Source: Torreya grandis (taxonomy: Eukaryota > Streptophyta > Pinopsida > Cupressales > Taxaceae). From it: 64,000 nt of DNA. Each line of letters opens with the position of its first letter. The stretch's first letter is position 1. The notes beneath the pieces were generated by a model, which worked only from the letters and a program-made list of their open reading frames with translations, was not told the origin of the DNA and did no database searches. The DNA lies in the NCBI GenBank assembly GCA_037957365.1, contig JARHVA010002372.1, positions 62,001-126,000 on the forward strand, read 5' to 3'. Below, in pieces: positions 11,930-21,402 of this stretch. The translations under genes and the position numbers were made by a program.

Positions 11930-13345
11930 TGTGGAAGGATATGCACATGATGCAAGTTTTTGGGAGCTATTTCTTCAAGCAGGACATTTCCAAGGTGTAG
12001 GTAGTGTGCCCAAAGAGGAAAAAGTTTAGCTAATGAGAGAGGAACATACTTAAAAATTTTCAAGGCATTTTGGTTTTACAAATACTACTACACATTATCA
12101 TAGGTGTGTTTATTTGTCTAATAAGAAAGTAGATGTTTCCAAGTTCATAAGTGGTTGTGTATTTTAAAGTATAAACAAACTTAATAATATAAATTTGGGT
12201 TTATAAATGTCATTATTGGTTCCTTATAGGCCATGGGAAAGAATTTCCATGGATTTTTTAGGTGGGTTTCCTATGTCAAGGAAGGGGCATGAATATCTCA
12301 TTATGGTTGTGGACCAGTTTGATAAGATGTGTATTCTTGTTCATTGTAAGAAGACCCTCAAAGGTAGTGATGTAGTTCAATTTTTTTTTTAAATGTGTGG
12401 GTTCATTTTGGTTTTCCTAATTTTAAAGTTTCAAATTGGGACTCAAGGTTTCTTAGGAATTTTTGGGCCACATTGTGGGAGAATATGGATACTAAGTTGA
12501 AATAGTCTACCTTTTTTTACCCACAAACTAATGGGTAAACAAAGATTATGAATAGAACATTAGTACAACTTTTGAGAGAGTATAATAGGAAGCATCCTGG
12601 GACTTGGGATAAAAATATGGTCTATATTCAGCATTATTAAAAAATCTTTGTGAATTATTATAATGTTATATCTCCTTTTAAAACTTATTTTGGATACTTA
12701 ACTCCATGTGCATTTGATGTTGTTTTGAGATAACCATAAAAAGGTAATGGTAAATTGGATCATGAGGTATAAAAAACTAATAAATTCATTGAGAAAATTA
12801 TCTAATTTACCTCTAAATGTAATAAAGGTTGAAGGAGTCTTGAAATAGGTATAAAATGAGACATGATCAACATAGGATTGAACATCGTTTCCTTGTTGGT
12901 GATAATATATGGTTGTAATTAAGTAGATAAATACTCTAAGGTAAGTCTAAAAAGCTTAAGCCACTAACATATGGTCCATTTTGAATTATAAAACAAGTAG
13001 AATAGAACAATTTAGACTTTATTTTCCTCCTTATATGAATATCTATTCATCTTTCAATGTTGATAACTTACATCTTTTGGAGCCTTCTATGCTAGACAAT
13101 GGAGATAAAAGGTTGTTACTGCCTTCCATTAAAGACCTCACCCTAGATGGTCAATTGGAATTAGAGGAATATATTGTTTTTCAAAATAATGAAAGGATAG
13201 TGTGAAGAGGAGTGCAATATCATTCATTTGTTGGGTTAAAATGACAACTACCCATAAAAACCAAATGGTATAACAAAGAAGATGTGGGAATAAATTTTCT
13301 CACTTATAGAATTCATACGCTTTTCAGGACTCAAAAGTCTCAAAC
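11930..13345 (+). pseudogene. RE-B integrase with chromodomain-like C-terminus
   Basis: Inserts the DNA copy. Zinc-binding region at about 12,050-12,190: HFGFTNTTTHYHRCVYLS, then FISGCVF; the second cysteine of the pair is lost. Catalytic core: ERISMDFLGGFPMSRKGHEY (first aspartate, about 12,240-12,300), WDSRFLRNFWATLWENMDTK (second aspartate), and TKIMNRTLVQLL at about 12,538, where the catalytic glutamate is lysine. The C-terminus includes RHDQHRIEHRFLVGD, NVDNLHLLEPSMLD, and an open frame at 12,981-13,205. A final GLK-QLPIKTKWYNKE block lies where related elements carry a chromodomain that guides insertion into heterochromatin. Confidence 0.88.
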
Positions 13346-13355
13346 TAGGGAGGTA

Positions 13356-14730
13356 TGATACAAATATGGATCTTGATGTACTAATTAACTTGTATTAAAG
13401 GTTTCCACTATGCCCAATTGTGTGTAAAACTTGCTTGTAAGACACTTCAATCTCAAAGATATTAGTTTAATGATATAAACCATCTAGGAATTATCTAGAC
13501 ATATTCACATTGATCAAAAAATGAATTTATTAGCTTTCAAAATAGTGTGGTTTTATTTAAATGATGAAACTACCATAGGTTATAGAGTAGTGGTTATGAA
13601 ATCACCACAATATATAGGGTGGAAGTTATGAAATTATCATATATGAGGTGATGAAAATGACATTGTCAGTGTTTGAAAGAAGTAGAAGTGTAACCACCTT
13701 GATGGTTCTATAATCACCTATTTTCATATTATGGTAGTTTTTTCATTATTTAAAAATGCATGGAAAATTAATGGTTGTAAATATTTCTTCTCCTCATGAT
13801 GATTTGTTTTAGTTTCTTAGTGAGCTTTAGGGTTGCGATGGTCTATATAGGGGTTTTGACAAGGCAAAAAACAAAGGGAAGAGGTAGAGGGATGTAATTA
13901 AATTGATTTCACATTATTCTTGGTGAGTTTGAGTTTGAGTCTTGGTTTTGGTTTTCTCATTATTTTTAGTTATATATAATTGGTTCAAGTGTATGTAAGT
14001 ACATATATGTGTATTGTAAGTGCATATCATAGTTTGTATATAAGTGATGTATAGGATGGTATTGAATATTTTTTCCATATAAGAAAAGTTGGTAGTACCT
14101 TGTATACATTTTAATTACATAGTATAATAGGAGTGTGATTTTCCCTACCCATTAGATTTTTTCTCAGATTGGATTTCTCTAGGATAAAGTATGTGTTCAG
14201 TTTATAATTTTATCATTATTTTTCTTAATTGTTATGTTTAGTAGGTTGTACATCTATTAAGAAAAATCAAATTTTCATGATGTAAAATATTTGAAAAAAG
14301 GATTTTAGGCTTCATCATGTGAGTAAAATTGTTATCCAACATTTTGAGAACCAAATGTGTACTCATCCTCAGGGAAAGAAAGCAAAAAATAAAATTATAT
14401 TCCATGGATTAAATAGCCCAAACTAAACCCACATAAATAATGTTCAAAAACACAAAATCATGAAGAAGGTCAGCCGTCCAAAACATAAATGGAATAAAGA
14501 CAAATATTTTTATTCACCTATCTTTAATATGATTTAAAATATGTTTTCATGATCTACCAATGCCAATACCATTATATATATTGAGGTTATATTTTTTGAG
14601 CAAATTTTTATATTTTTTAGCATGTTTAAGTGCACATAATAGTCACATCACCAATTGTTATAAAGTTAATTGTGTAATATCTATGTTAATGAAGCTAAGA
14701 GTGGAATCTCCACCTAGTTTATGGATTGCA
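13356..14730 (+). repeat. RE-B 3' LTR
   Basis: Second LTR, homologous to 7,732-8,739. TATA-like ctatatagggg at 13,843-13,853. It begins TGATACAAATATGGATC after the weak purine tract actagggagg (13,344-13,353), the likely polypurine primer. It is about 370 bp longer than the 5' copy because of an insertion at 14,254-14,622. It ends ...atggattgca at 14,730. Confidence 0.85.
14254..14622. mobile_element. Insertion inside RE-B 3' LTR
   Basis: In the 5' LTR, gtacatctc is followed within about 45 bp by aagtgtacataatagtcaca. In the 3' LTR the same flanks are separated by about 370 extra bases. The insert has no recognisable coding capacity and no clear terminal inverted repeats or poly-A tail. The frame opening at 14,560 straddles its right edge and is not a gene. 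It could be a small non-autonomous transposon, a rearranged fragment, or sequence lost from the 5' LTR. Confidence 0.6.
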
Positions 14731-16152
14731 AGAATACATAAATAAACAACTTATCCAAACAAAAAATGAGTAAAAATTAGAAAATTTATACTTTGAAATA
14801 AAACTATAATGAAAGTAATGTGATGATAAAAAAAACTAAATTTATATAGAAATAAAATGATTTTATAGAGAAATAATATACTTTGTACATGATTTATAGA
14901 ATTTTTGAGAATATAAATAATAAACAATGAATACTCAACAAACTCTTACATAATATGTGAAGTATTCATCAATTTTTTGGAAAATTACAAATGTAATTTG
15001 CACATGTGACTGTATTATTCCACAATCATCAAAAGGTTAAGCATCTTGGCCATGTTCAGAGAATCAGTTTATAAATTAAATAATCGACATGGATTACATG
15101 ATTGTACCAAGTAGTACACTTCATTGTTAAAAAATGTGTTGTTTGGTATACCTATAAATAACACTCGATCTCATAGATTTAACTTAGAAGAGAAAGTGCA
15201 ATATGAGATTTTAACTAGAATAATTTTTTATACATGTGTATGTGTTTCTCCCTTTTGAATGATGTATTCAAGTCCTTCTAATATCTTCTTTTGAAATTTA
15301 GTTATACTTTTAAGTTATAACTAACCTTATATTTACTTAAAATAAAGTTTAAATAAATTTATTAAAGTTTATAATTTAATTGAAATTTATTAATAACTAA
15401 TTTAGTTCATATTTGAGACAAAGTAGAATAAAACAAAATAACTCTCTAATAGGGGAGGCCCACTTAATAACTTAGTTATTTAAAATACAAATTAGTACAT
15501 GAATCAAATAATCATAAATGAATAATGTAAAGTAATTAATCCATATACATTATCAAAATTATCAATTTATATATCTAATAAATGATGAAACATTAAATTA
15601 AACATTTATCCATTCATTTTTTATGTAGGTAGAATACTTATTACTGAATCAAAACAAAAATATTTATCAAAAACACATAACTATGAAAGTAATCAAATTG
15701 AAGTGTCCTAAAAGAAAATTACACTGATCCACAAAAATTACTACAAAGTTAACCAATGTCTAAACCAAATATAAATGAAAATATAAAGCACTATAAATAG
15801 TCTGAATTAAATATCAATCAACATAGAAAATACAACTCATCATCTGAAACTAGGTCAAACAAGGGTGCCTCATGCTCAGTTTTATATTTTTTATACTAAA
15901 TAGGTGTCACATGAAACTCCACTTCAATGACACATCTATATTAATTTTCCACTTCTAACATGATCCTCTTGAGTACATGTGCCACCACGGGTAGGGGTGA
16001 AGGGTTACTACAACATATCTTGAATAAGTAAAATTTTAAAGGTAGAATGGCAACAAGAGCTTGAGTAGTATTTCAAGGGTGTATCTCAACATTATCTATA
16101 AAATTGTCAACATGTGTGGGAATTTCATTGTGTGTAATAAACTTTTGGGAAG
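14731..16152. other. Mostly uncharacterised AT-rich spacer
   Basis: Between RE-B and the LTR of RE-C. It holds one TATA-like site on the plus strand (cctataaataacac, about 15,149-15,162), a stretch of T/A-rich degenerate sequence around 15,290-15,420, and one possible coding remnant on the minus strand (15,818-16,109). Nothing else was recognised. Confidence 0.4.
15818..16109 (-). pseudogene. Unidentified coding remnant ending in an acidic tail
   Basis: One minus frame has protein-like composition unlike its surroundings: TTQALVAILPLKFYLFK, PSPLPVVAHVLKRIMLEVEN, YRCVIEVEFHVTPI, then TEHEAPLFDLVSDDELYFLC and a stop at 15,818-15,820. Three internal stops break it. I do not recognise the family. 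It is separated by only 43 bp from the LTR of RE-C, which may have interrupted it. It may be a host gene fragment or part of another transposon. Confidence 0.3.
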
Positions 16153-17410
16153 TGTAGACACCCAAATTTGGCACAATCCTTGTCTTACAACATTTTTTGT
16201 CACTTTGCTTATATGCATCTCCAGTTAAGAATTAAGTACTTAGTGGTGCATGTATTTTGTGTTTTCTCTTTTATTTTTTAATTTCATGTGAATTTTTGGT
16301 CCCCTTTTCCCATCCACATCAATTTTGTTGTGCTTTAAAAATAGATATCTCTAACCCCCTTTTGTCATCTTGAGGTTGATCTTATCCCATGTTGGTTCCA
16401 ACCATTACAGTCAAGATCAACAATCAATTTTAACCATTTGATTTTATCTTGACCCTTGTTATTTTAAATAATTTATTTTGGCATGTTTATTTTTATATCC
16501 ATTGCTTTGGTCCTTTTTTATTTTCTTTTGGGTTTGTTTTAGTGTGTTATTAGTTATTTAATTCAAATTCAAAAAGAGTCCTATATATACATAGTCCTAG
16601 GAGACATTTTGGAAAAATATTTTCTTAAATTACAAGAGCTATATAAAATTAAATATTGATTATATCAAATCATTAGAGCTAAAATTGAAGTATTGAAGAT
16701 TAAAATTACATTTTACATGCTTGTGCCAAGGGTAAAAATAGACTAAAGAGCATTTAAGCTTGCGTTCACCATTGCACACATAACATTAGTAGAATAATTA
16801 CATTCAAGTTTGAGCTCTCTTTATATAAGTATAAATGTATTGTAGTTTTTGGGTTTTTAATGGGTATTAACCAAGGTCAATCCAACTCAATCACTTTTGC
16901 CTCATTCCCCCAATTTGACATCTCAAGTGTTTGTGCAAGAAATTAGGGTTTGATATTTTAGTTCCATGGGCACATGTTGAATGGATTGATAAGGTAGGAA
17001 ATATAATTGTTGACATAGGAAAAGTTTCACATAGAATAGATTTTAATCTTTCACCCACATGTTCAAAATAGAGTGCTACAGGTCTAGATCGATAGTCAAT
17101 CATGTATTTTAATAGTCAATATCAACTAGAATAGAGAAAATAATAAATTTTAGAAATAAACTTAATAAAGTACCTTTTACACATCATCAACACAAATAAA
17201 AAACATATGTAGACTAGGGAAGTGCGATAAATAAGCTTATTCTTTCTACCCCTTTACACTTATTATTGTGATATTCAAATTTGCATGTTTGAATCATAGT
17301 TGTAAATATGTATATTGTGTATATTACACTAATCTTTAGTTATATTTTATTATATTATTTCTATATAATTAAAGTGTTATTATTTCATTAATCTAATTTT
17401 ACATAAAACA
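16153..17410 (+). repeat. RE-C probable 5' LTR
   Basis: Starts TGTAGACACCCAAATTTGGC, a typical LTR opening that recurs in decayed form at 52,394 on the minus strand. A TATA site (ctatatatac, 16,581-16,590) lies about 430 bp in. It ends ...ataaaaca at 17,410, giving TG...CA ends, and is followed by a primer-site-like tattggtgaaccc. No second copy lies in the window, so the borders rest on these motifs only. Confidence 0.5.
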
Positions 17411-17431
17411 TATTGGTGAACCCATATATTA
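17411..17431 (+). other. RE-C putative primer-binding site
   Basis: The bases tattggtgaacccatata follow directly after the CA end of the proposed LTR. The TTGGTGA start resembles tRNA-complementary sites of plant Ty3 elements, but the downstream bases do not let me name the tRNA. Confidence 0.35.
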
Positions 17432-17807
17432 TATTCAAACATTTATTATAAAAAAGAATCTTAGGGTTTTAGATAAATCCTTAAATATTTGACACTAAAA
17501 TAATTTTATTTCCACCTTGGATTCAACATTTAACACTAAAATGACTATATTTAAACCTTATATATAATATGTACCATTTAAATCAATTTATTTTGAACTC
17601 AGATTTTATATATGACACTAAAAACACTTTATTTTAACCTTGCATTTCAAGGGAAATTACTAAACTCTATACTCATTAATTATCCTTAAGGTTTCTTCCT
17701 TCCATATATTATTCTTTCCAAGTTTTTATCTATCTATGTGGGAATGTGTTTTGTGAATAGGTATTGTCTTCCTCTTTCTTACCATCCTAGGCTTTGGTAA
17801 TTTTAAA

Positions 17808-18300
17808 ATGTCTACCTTCACTAAGGACCCTAATAATCCTCATCCTTTAGATTTTATATTTTATAGTAATTTTATATCCTATGTTTACTCTAATGAATGG
17901 ATTAATGATGATCATTTTATGATTAAAAATGATAATGATATGTATGATAAATATGATTATGAAGGCAATGATTATGATTATAATTACAAATAATCATATA
18001 GCAAGGAAAAAGATGAATATAATACTTCTAAAATAGAACAACCTATATCCCCTAATTATTCTTTTGATTTTCCTCTTAATCATACAATAAAACAAGAGGA
18101 ACATAATAATAATGCACATATTCCCATTCCTCACATGTTGAATGAGATAAAATATAAATAATATTTATTTTAGAATACATATCACTTATCTTGAGAGTTT
18201 TCTACTGCACTTCATCACATTGAGTTTATAAGATACAAAATCATAAAAATAATGAGCAATGCATAATTTAAATTTATGATAACAATACTCTTACATGTAT
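17808..18300 (+). pseudogene. RE-C gag N-terminal region, acidic
   Basis: An open frame from ATG 17,808 to a stop at 17,991-17,993 (61 codons) is rich in Asp, Asn and Tyr (NDMYDKYDYEGNDYDYNYK). It continues past the stop with KEKDEYNTSKIEQPISPNYS. It precedes the repeat-coded segment and the capsid in the same orientation, so it is probably the variable N-terminal part of this element's polyprotein. No fold is recognisable. Confidence 0.4.
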
Positions 18301-18324
18301 AGATATCTTCATGATATAGACAAC

Positions 18325-18725
18325 GTCAATGATACAAAATTAGAATATAATTCTCCTTTTCTCTCTCTAGACAAGGAAAATGATATAAAAGTAGAATATG
18401 ATTCCCATTTTCTTTCTCTAAACAATGAAAATGATAAAAAATTAGAATGTGATTCTAATTTTCTCTATTTATACAATGAAAATGTTACAAAATTAGAATG
18501 TGATTCTCTTTTTCTTTATCTACACAATGCTAATGATATATAAATAAAATGTCATTCTCCTTTTCTCTCTACATAATAAAAATGATATAAAATTAGAATG
18601 GGAATCTCCTTTCTTCTCTCTACACAATTTGAATGATACAAAATTAGAATATGATTCTCATTTTCTCTCTAAATAATGCATATGATACAAAAGTATAATC
18701 TAATTCTTATTTTATCTCTCTAGAA
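18325..18725 (+). repeat. Coding minisatellite, period 51 bp (17 codons)
   Basis: About eight units, each with tagaat-a/g-tgattct and a pyrimidine run ttttctctct. Anchor positions are 18,341, 18,392, 18,443, 18,494, 18,545, 18,594, 18,645 and 18,694, spacings of 51, 51, 51, 51, 49, 51 and 49. The first four units are in one open frame (18,295-18,543) and encode NDxKLExxSxFLxLxxE repeats, for example NDTKLEYNSPFLSLDKE and NDIKVEYDSHFLSLNNE. Two later units each lack 2 bp and break the frame. Confidence 0.85.
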
Positions 18726-19064
18726 ACATGTGTTATCCCTTATCTATATAAATACAAACAAATAATATTTATTTGTTTACTTCTAAAATTTAATGTGGTA
18801 TTCAAATTGTATATACAAATTTTAGTGACATTTAAAATGATACAATTTATATTCCTTATTTACAAACTTCATAGATACGAATGATACAATATACAATGTT
18901 TCCAAATTATGTAATGATGTTGACTTAGAATTTAATCCTTTAAAATTTAATGATAGTAGTGATGATTCCATCATACTTATGTTTTGAGTACATGGTAAAT
19001 TATAACCTATGATTACACCTTTCGAAACTACTACTATTCCTATTGGGCACATTGTGTCCATGGG

Positions 19065-19225
19065 CATGAAAAACACTTTTGGGTATAGGAGACCTTCAAT
19101 ATAAATTATCAAATCTTAATTTATAAATTCTAATTGGTCATGCCAATATTAAATATAATATAATTAAATAAAAACCTCGTATATGAACTATATTGAAGTA
19201 TCCATACCCAAAAGTGTTTATCATG
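19065..19225. repeat. Inverted repeat with 22-bp arms
   Basis: The left arm (19,065-19,086, catgaaaaacacttttgggtat) and the right arm (19,204-19,225, atacccaaaagtgtttatcatg in reverse orientation) match at 21 of 22 bases, separated by 117 bp. It lies inside the RE-C gag region. It could be a chance duplication in coding sequence or a hairpin that escaped decay. Confidence 0.65.
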
Positions 19226-19710
19226 CATATGTTTCCCTTATTTGATGTTCTTGGAGACCCTACTAACCACTTAACACAATATGTATGCTATTCTTTTGAA
19301 TGGTATAATGACATATCCATATTATTAAAATAATCCAAGTGAGTCTAACATGAGATGACTATTATTAGTTTTATAATCTTCCTAGTGTTTTTTACCTACC
19401 TTTAATAGATTAAAATATATATTCTTATCAAATTATCATAATCATGGAATGCCTAAATGAACATCAAAATATTTACAAAGCTTAAATCAAGGTCATGATG
19501 AGTTTTTTGAATCTTAAATTATATTATTCAAGAATGCTTTACACTCTTTTACATATTAACCCTCACATTTGGAAATATAGTTTATATTTAGTAATGGTCT
19601 TCTTTCTCCACTTAGATAAAAAACATTGCATAATCATTCCACTTCTTTTGAAAAATTATAAATGGAAATACACCACTATTTATTTGATTTAGATGGTAAT
19701 AATATAATTA
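19190..19710 (+). pseudogene. gag: RE-C gag capsid domain, decayed
   Basis: Capsid remnant read across frames: HMHMFPLFDVLGDPTNHLTQY at about 19,220-19,280 matches the FDGxGDPxxHLxxY start of plant Ty3 capsids. ILIKLS-like and SLNQGHDESFLN (about 19,478-19,515) match the LxQGxxESFxxF block, and a later HHYLFDLDGNNI stretch follows. Stops and frameshifts are frequent, and an open frame at 19,495-19,692 is only partly in the true frame. Confidence 0.55.
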
Positions 19711-19945
19711 AAATAATATTAGCTTCACCAAAGCAATAAATTACTACTCAAAATTTTGAATCCAATTCATCTTCTCTAAAATAAAAAAGTATTGTCAAAG
19801 ACTCCTCTAATGAGAAATAATTGATAAAAGAGGTTTATACTAAAAAGATTAATAATAAAGCACTTATTATTTTTTCTAAGACAAAATCACATAGCAAGAA
19901 ACAATCAATAAAAAATTACACAAATGAAAATAATTAGTTTATAGA

Positions 19946-20308
19946 ATGACACCTACAAAAAAAGCATATACTTCTAAGAGGCAACCACATAATTTTGATT
20001 GCTTTAAAGATCAACTATATGATATCTTACATACATTACTAGATAAGAAGATGACTACTCTTCCTCCAAATTACTATCATCCAAATCACATGTTTGATAA
20101 GATAAATGATCAACCATTTTACACTTGTTATAGTAGTAATGGACATTATGATAATGTTTTTTATGCTTTACGACATAAACTTACACAACTTGTTGATAGA
20201 ATAGTTATCATGTTTGATCAAAAGACAACAAGGTCTTGCTCTCCCACTTCTTCTAATATTAGTTATAAGAAAACTAAGATATCCCAAGATGCTCCTACCA
20301 AGGAATGA
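19946..20308 (+). pseudogene. RE-C gag C-terminus with zinc-knuckle-like motif
   Basis: An unusually long open frame for this region (120 codons). It contains LYDILHTLLDKKMTTLPPN, then QPFYTCYSSNGHYDNVFYAL, then RHKLTQLVDRIVI. This follows the plant Ty3 order: a linker (LLxKKxxxxLPP), a knuckle of form YCxxxxxxGHxxxxC, then LRHKIQDLID. The last cysteine is replaced (VFYAL). The tail is Thr/Ser/Lys-rich (RSCSPTSSNISYKKTK). RNA binding by gag is the expected role. Confidence 0.6.
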
Positions 20309-20655
20309 ATGTGTATCAACATTTAAAGAAACAAACACTATAATAAGTCCTTCTAGTTAACATTATACCAAGACTGAATTATTCAAAGATATTCCCACCA
20401 GGGAACCATTGATAATTTGAAATATCAATAGATGTGATACTAAAAAAACTTGGTTATATATGTTAAGGAATAACATGGTACATGTGTATCTATATCCTCT
20501 CCAAAAAATATGGAAGCAAAAAGTGAATAAATTATCTATGGATCAACCAAGAGTACAAGTTAACAGAGTATTATGGTAGAAATAATTAAAACTATTCTAA
20601 ATTTTTAACAACAAATTCACCAACTAGATTATAATAAATTAATTTTTCTAAATGG

Positions 20656-20849
20656 TTTGGGAAACAAGTTTTGAGTAACATTATCACATATTTTATACTA
20701 ATAATCATGAATGATAATATACAAATAACATTATAAATGCAATTTATACCCATATGTTTTTGTGATATTCCATTAAAAATATAAATTGTGAAAAAATCAT
20801 AATGAGTAAATTAAAACATATAACATAATAATTCAAACAAGACAAACAC

Positions 20850-20911
<62 letters not shown>

Positions 20912-21105
20912 GTGTTTGTCTTGTTTGAATTATTATGTTATATGTTTTAATTTACTCATTATGATTTTTTCACAATTTATATTTTTAATGGAATATCACA
21001 AAAATATATGGGTATAAAATGCATTTATAATGTTATTTGTATATTATCATTCATGATTATTAGTATCAAATACGTGATAATATTACTCAAAACTTGTTTC
21101 CCAAA
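20656..21105. repeat. 450-bp near-perfect palindrome centred on (TA)28
   Basis: Left arm 20,656-20,852 and right arm 20,909-21,105, each 197 bp, flank an uninterrupted 56-bp TA run (20,853-20,908). The exact centre of symmetry is at 20,880.5. Comparing the arms by eye I count about five mismatches. No coding sequence was recognised in the arms. The structure could extrude a long hairpin. It may be a recent fold-back insertion, an inverted duplication seeded by the TA run, or an assembly or read artefact. Confidence 0.92.
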
Positions 21106-21127
21106 TTCAAACAAGACAAACACATGT
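21104..21127 (+). repeat. Third copy of palindrome inner segment
   Basis: The 24 bases aattcaaacaagacaaacac plus atgt repeat 20,830-20,853 exactly and in direct orientation. They start where the right arm ends. In each case the segment is followed by alternating purine-pyrimidine simple sequence. Confidence 0.9.
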
Positions 21128-21128
21128 G

Positions 21129-21153
21129 AATATATACATACATACATACATAC

Positions 21154-21185
<32 letters not shown>

Positions 21186-21233
21186 ATGTATATATATATG
21201 TATATATATACATACATACATATATATACATAC

Positions 21234-21280
<47 letters not shown>

Positions 21281-21293
21281 CATATATATATAC

Positions 21294-21341
<48 letters not shown>

Positions 21342-21351
21342 GTATTATATA

Positions 21352-21401
<50 letters not shown>
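21129..21401. repeat. Compound microsatellite (TA/CATA/GT)n
   Basis: Blocks of (CATA)n, (GT)n at about 21,161-21,186, (TA)n with interspersed (GTATATA) and (CATA) units, and a final (AT)n at about 21,359-21,400. Open frames exist in all six frames simply because the repeats lack stops; they encode Tyr/Ile/His/Cys/Val monotony and are not genes. Confidence 0.95.

Positions 21402-21402
<1 letters not shown>

Larger units (their letters stand above)
7732..14730 (+). mobile_element. RE-B: full-length Ty3/gypsy chromovirus-like element
   Basis: A complete but inactive LTR retrotransposon of about 7 kb in plus orientation: 5' LTR, PBS, gag, protease, RT, RNase H, integrase, chromodomain-like tail, 3' LTR. 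The LTRs are clearly homologous but well diverged, so insertion is old. Both LTRs begin TGAT; the 3' LTR appears to end TTGCA. The five bases before the 5' LTR are CAATA, and GAATA occurs one base past the 3' LTR, which may be a decayed target-site duplication. All domains contain stops and frameshifts. The protease block (LGWV, KQ, FIDEV, PLDVCGVVFG) and integrase block (SMDFLGGFPMSRKGHEYL) mark one plant Ty3 family. Confidence 0.9.
16153..20330 (+). mobile_element. RE-C: Ty3/gypsy LTR-gag fragment
   Basis: A plus-strand element with LTR (16,153-17,410), a PBS-like site, leader, and a long decayed gag region up to a zinc-knuckle-like segment. No protease, RT or integrase is seen; the recognisable part ends about 330 bp before the large palindrome at 20,656. 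The gag types (FDVLGDPTNHLTQYV; knuckle then KLTQLVDR) place it with RE-A rather than RE-B. Either the 3' part was deleted or it has been overwritten. Confidence 0.65.
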
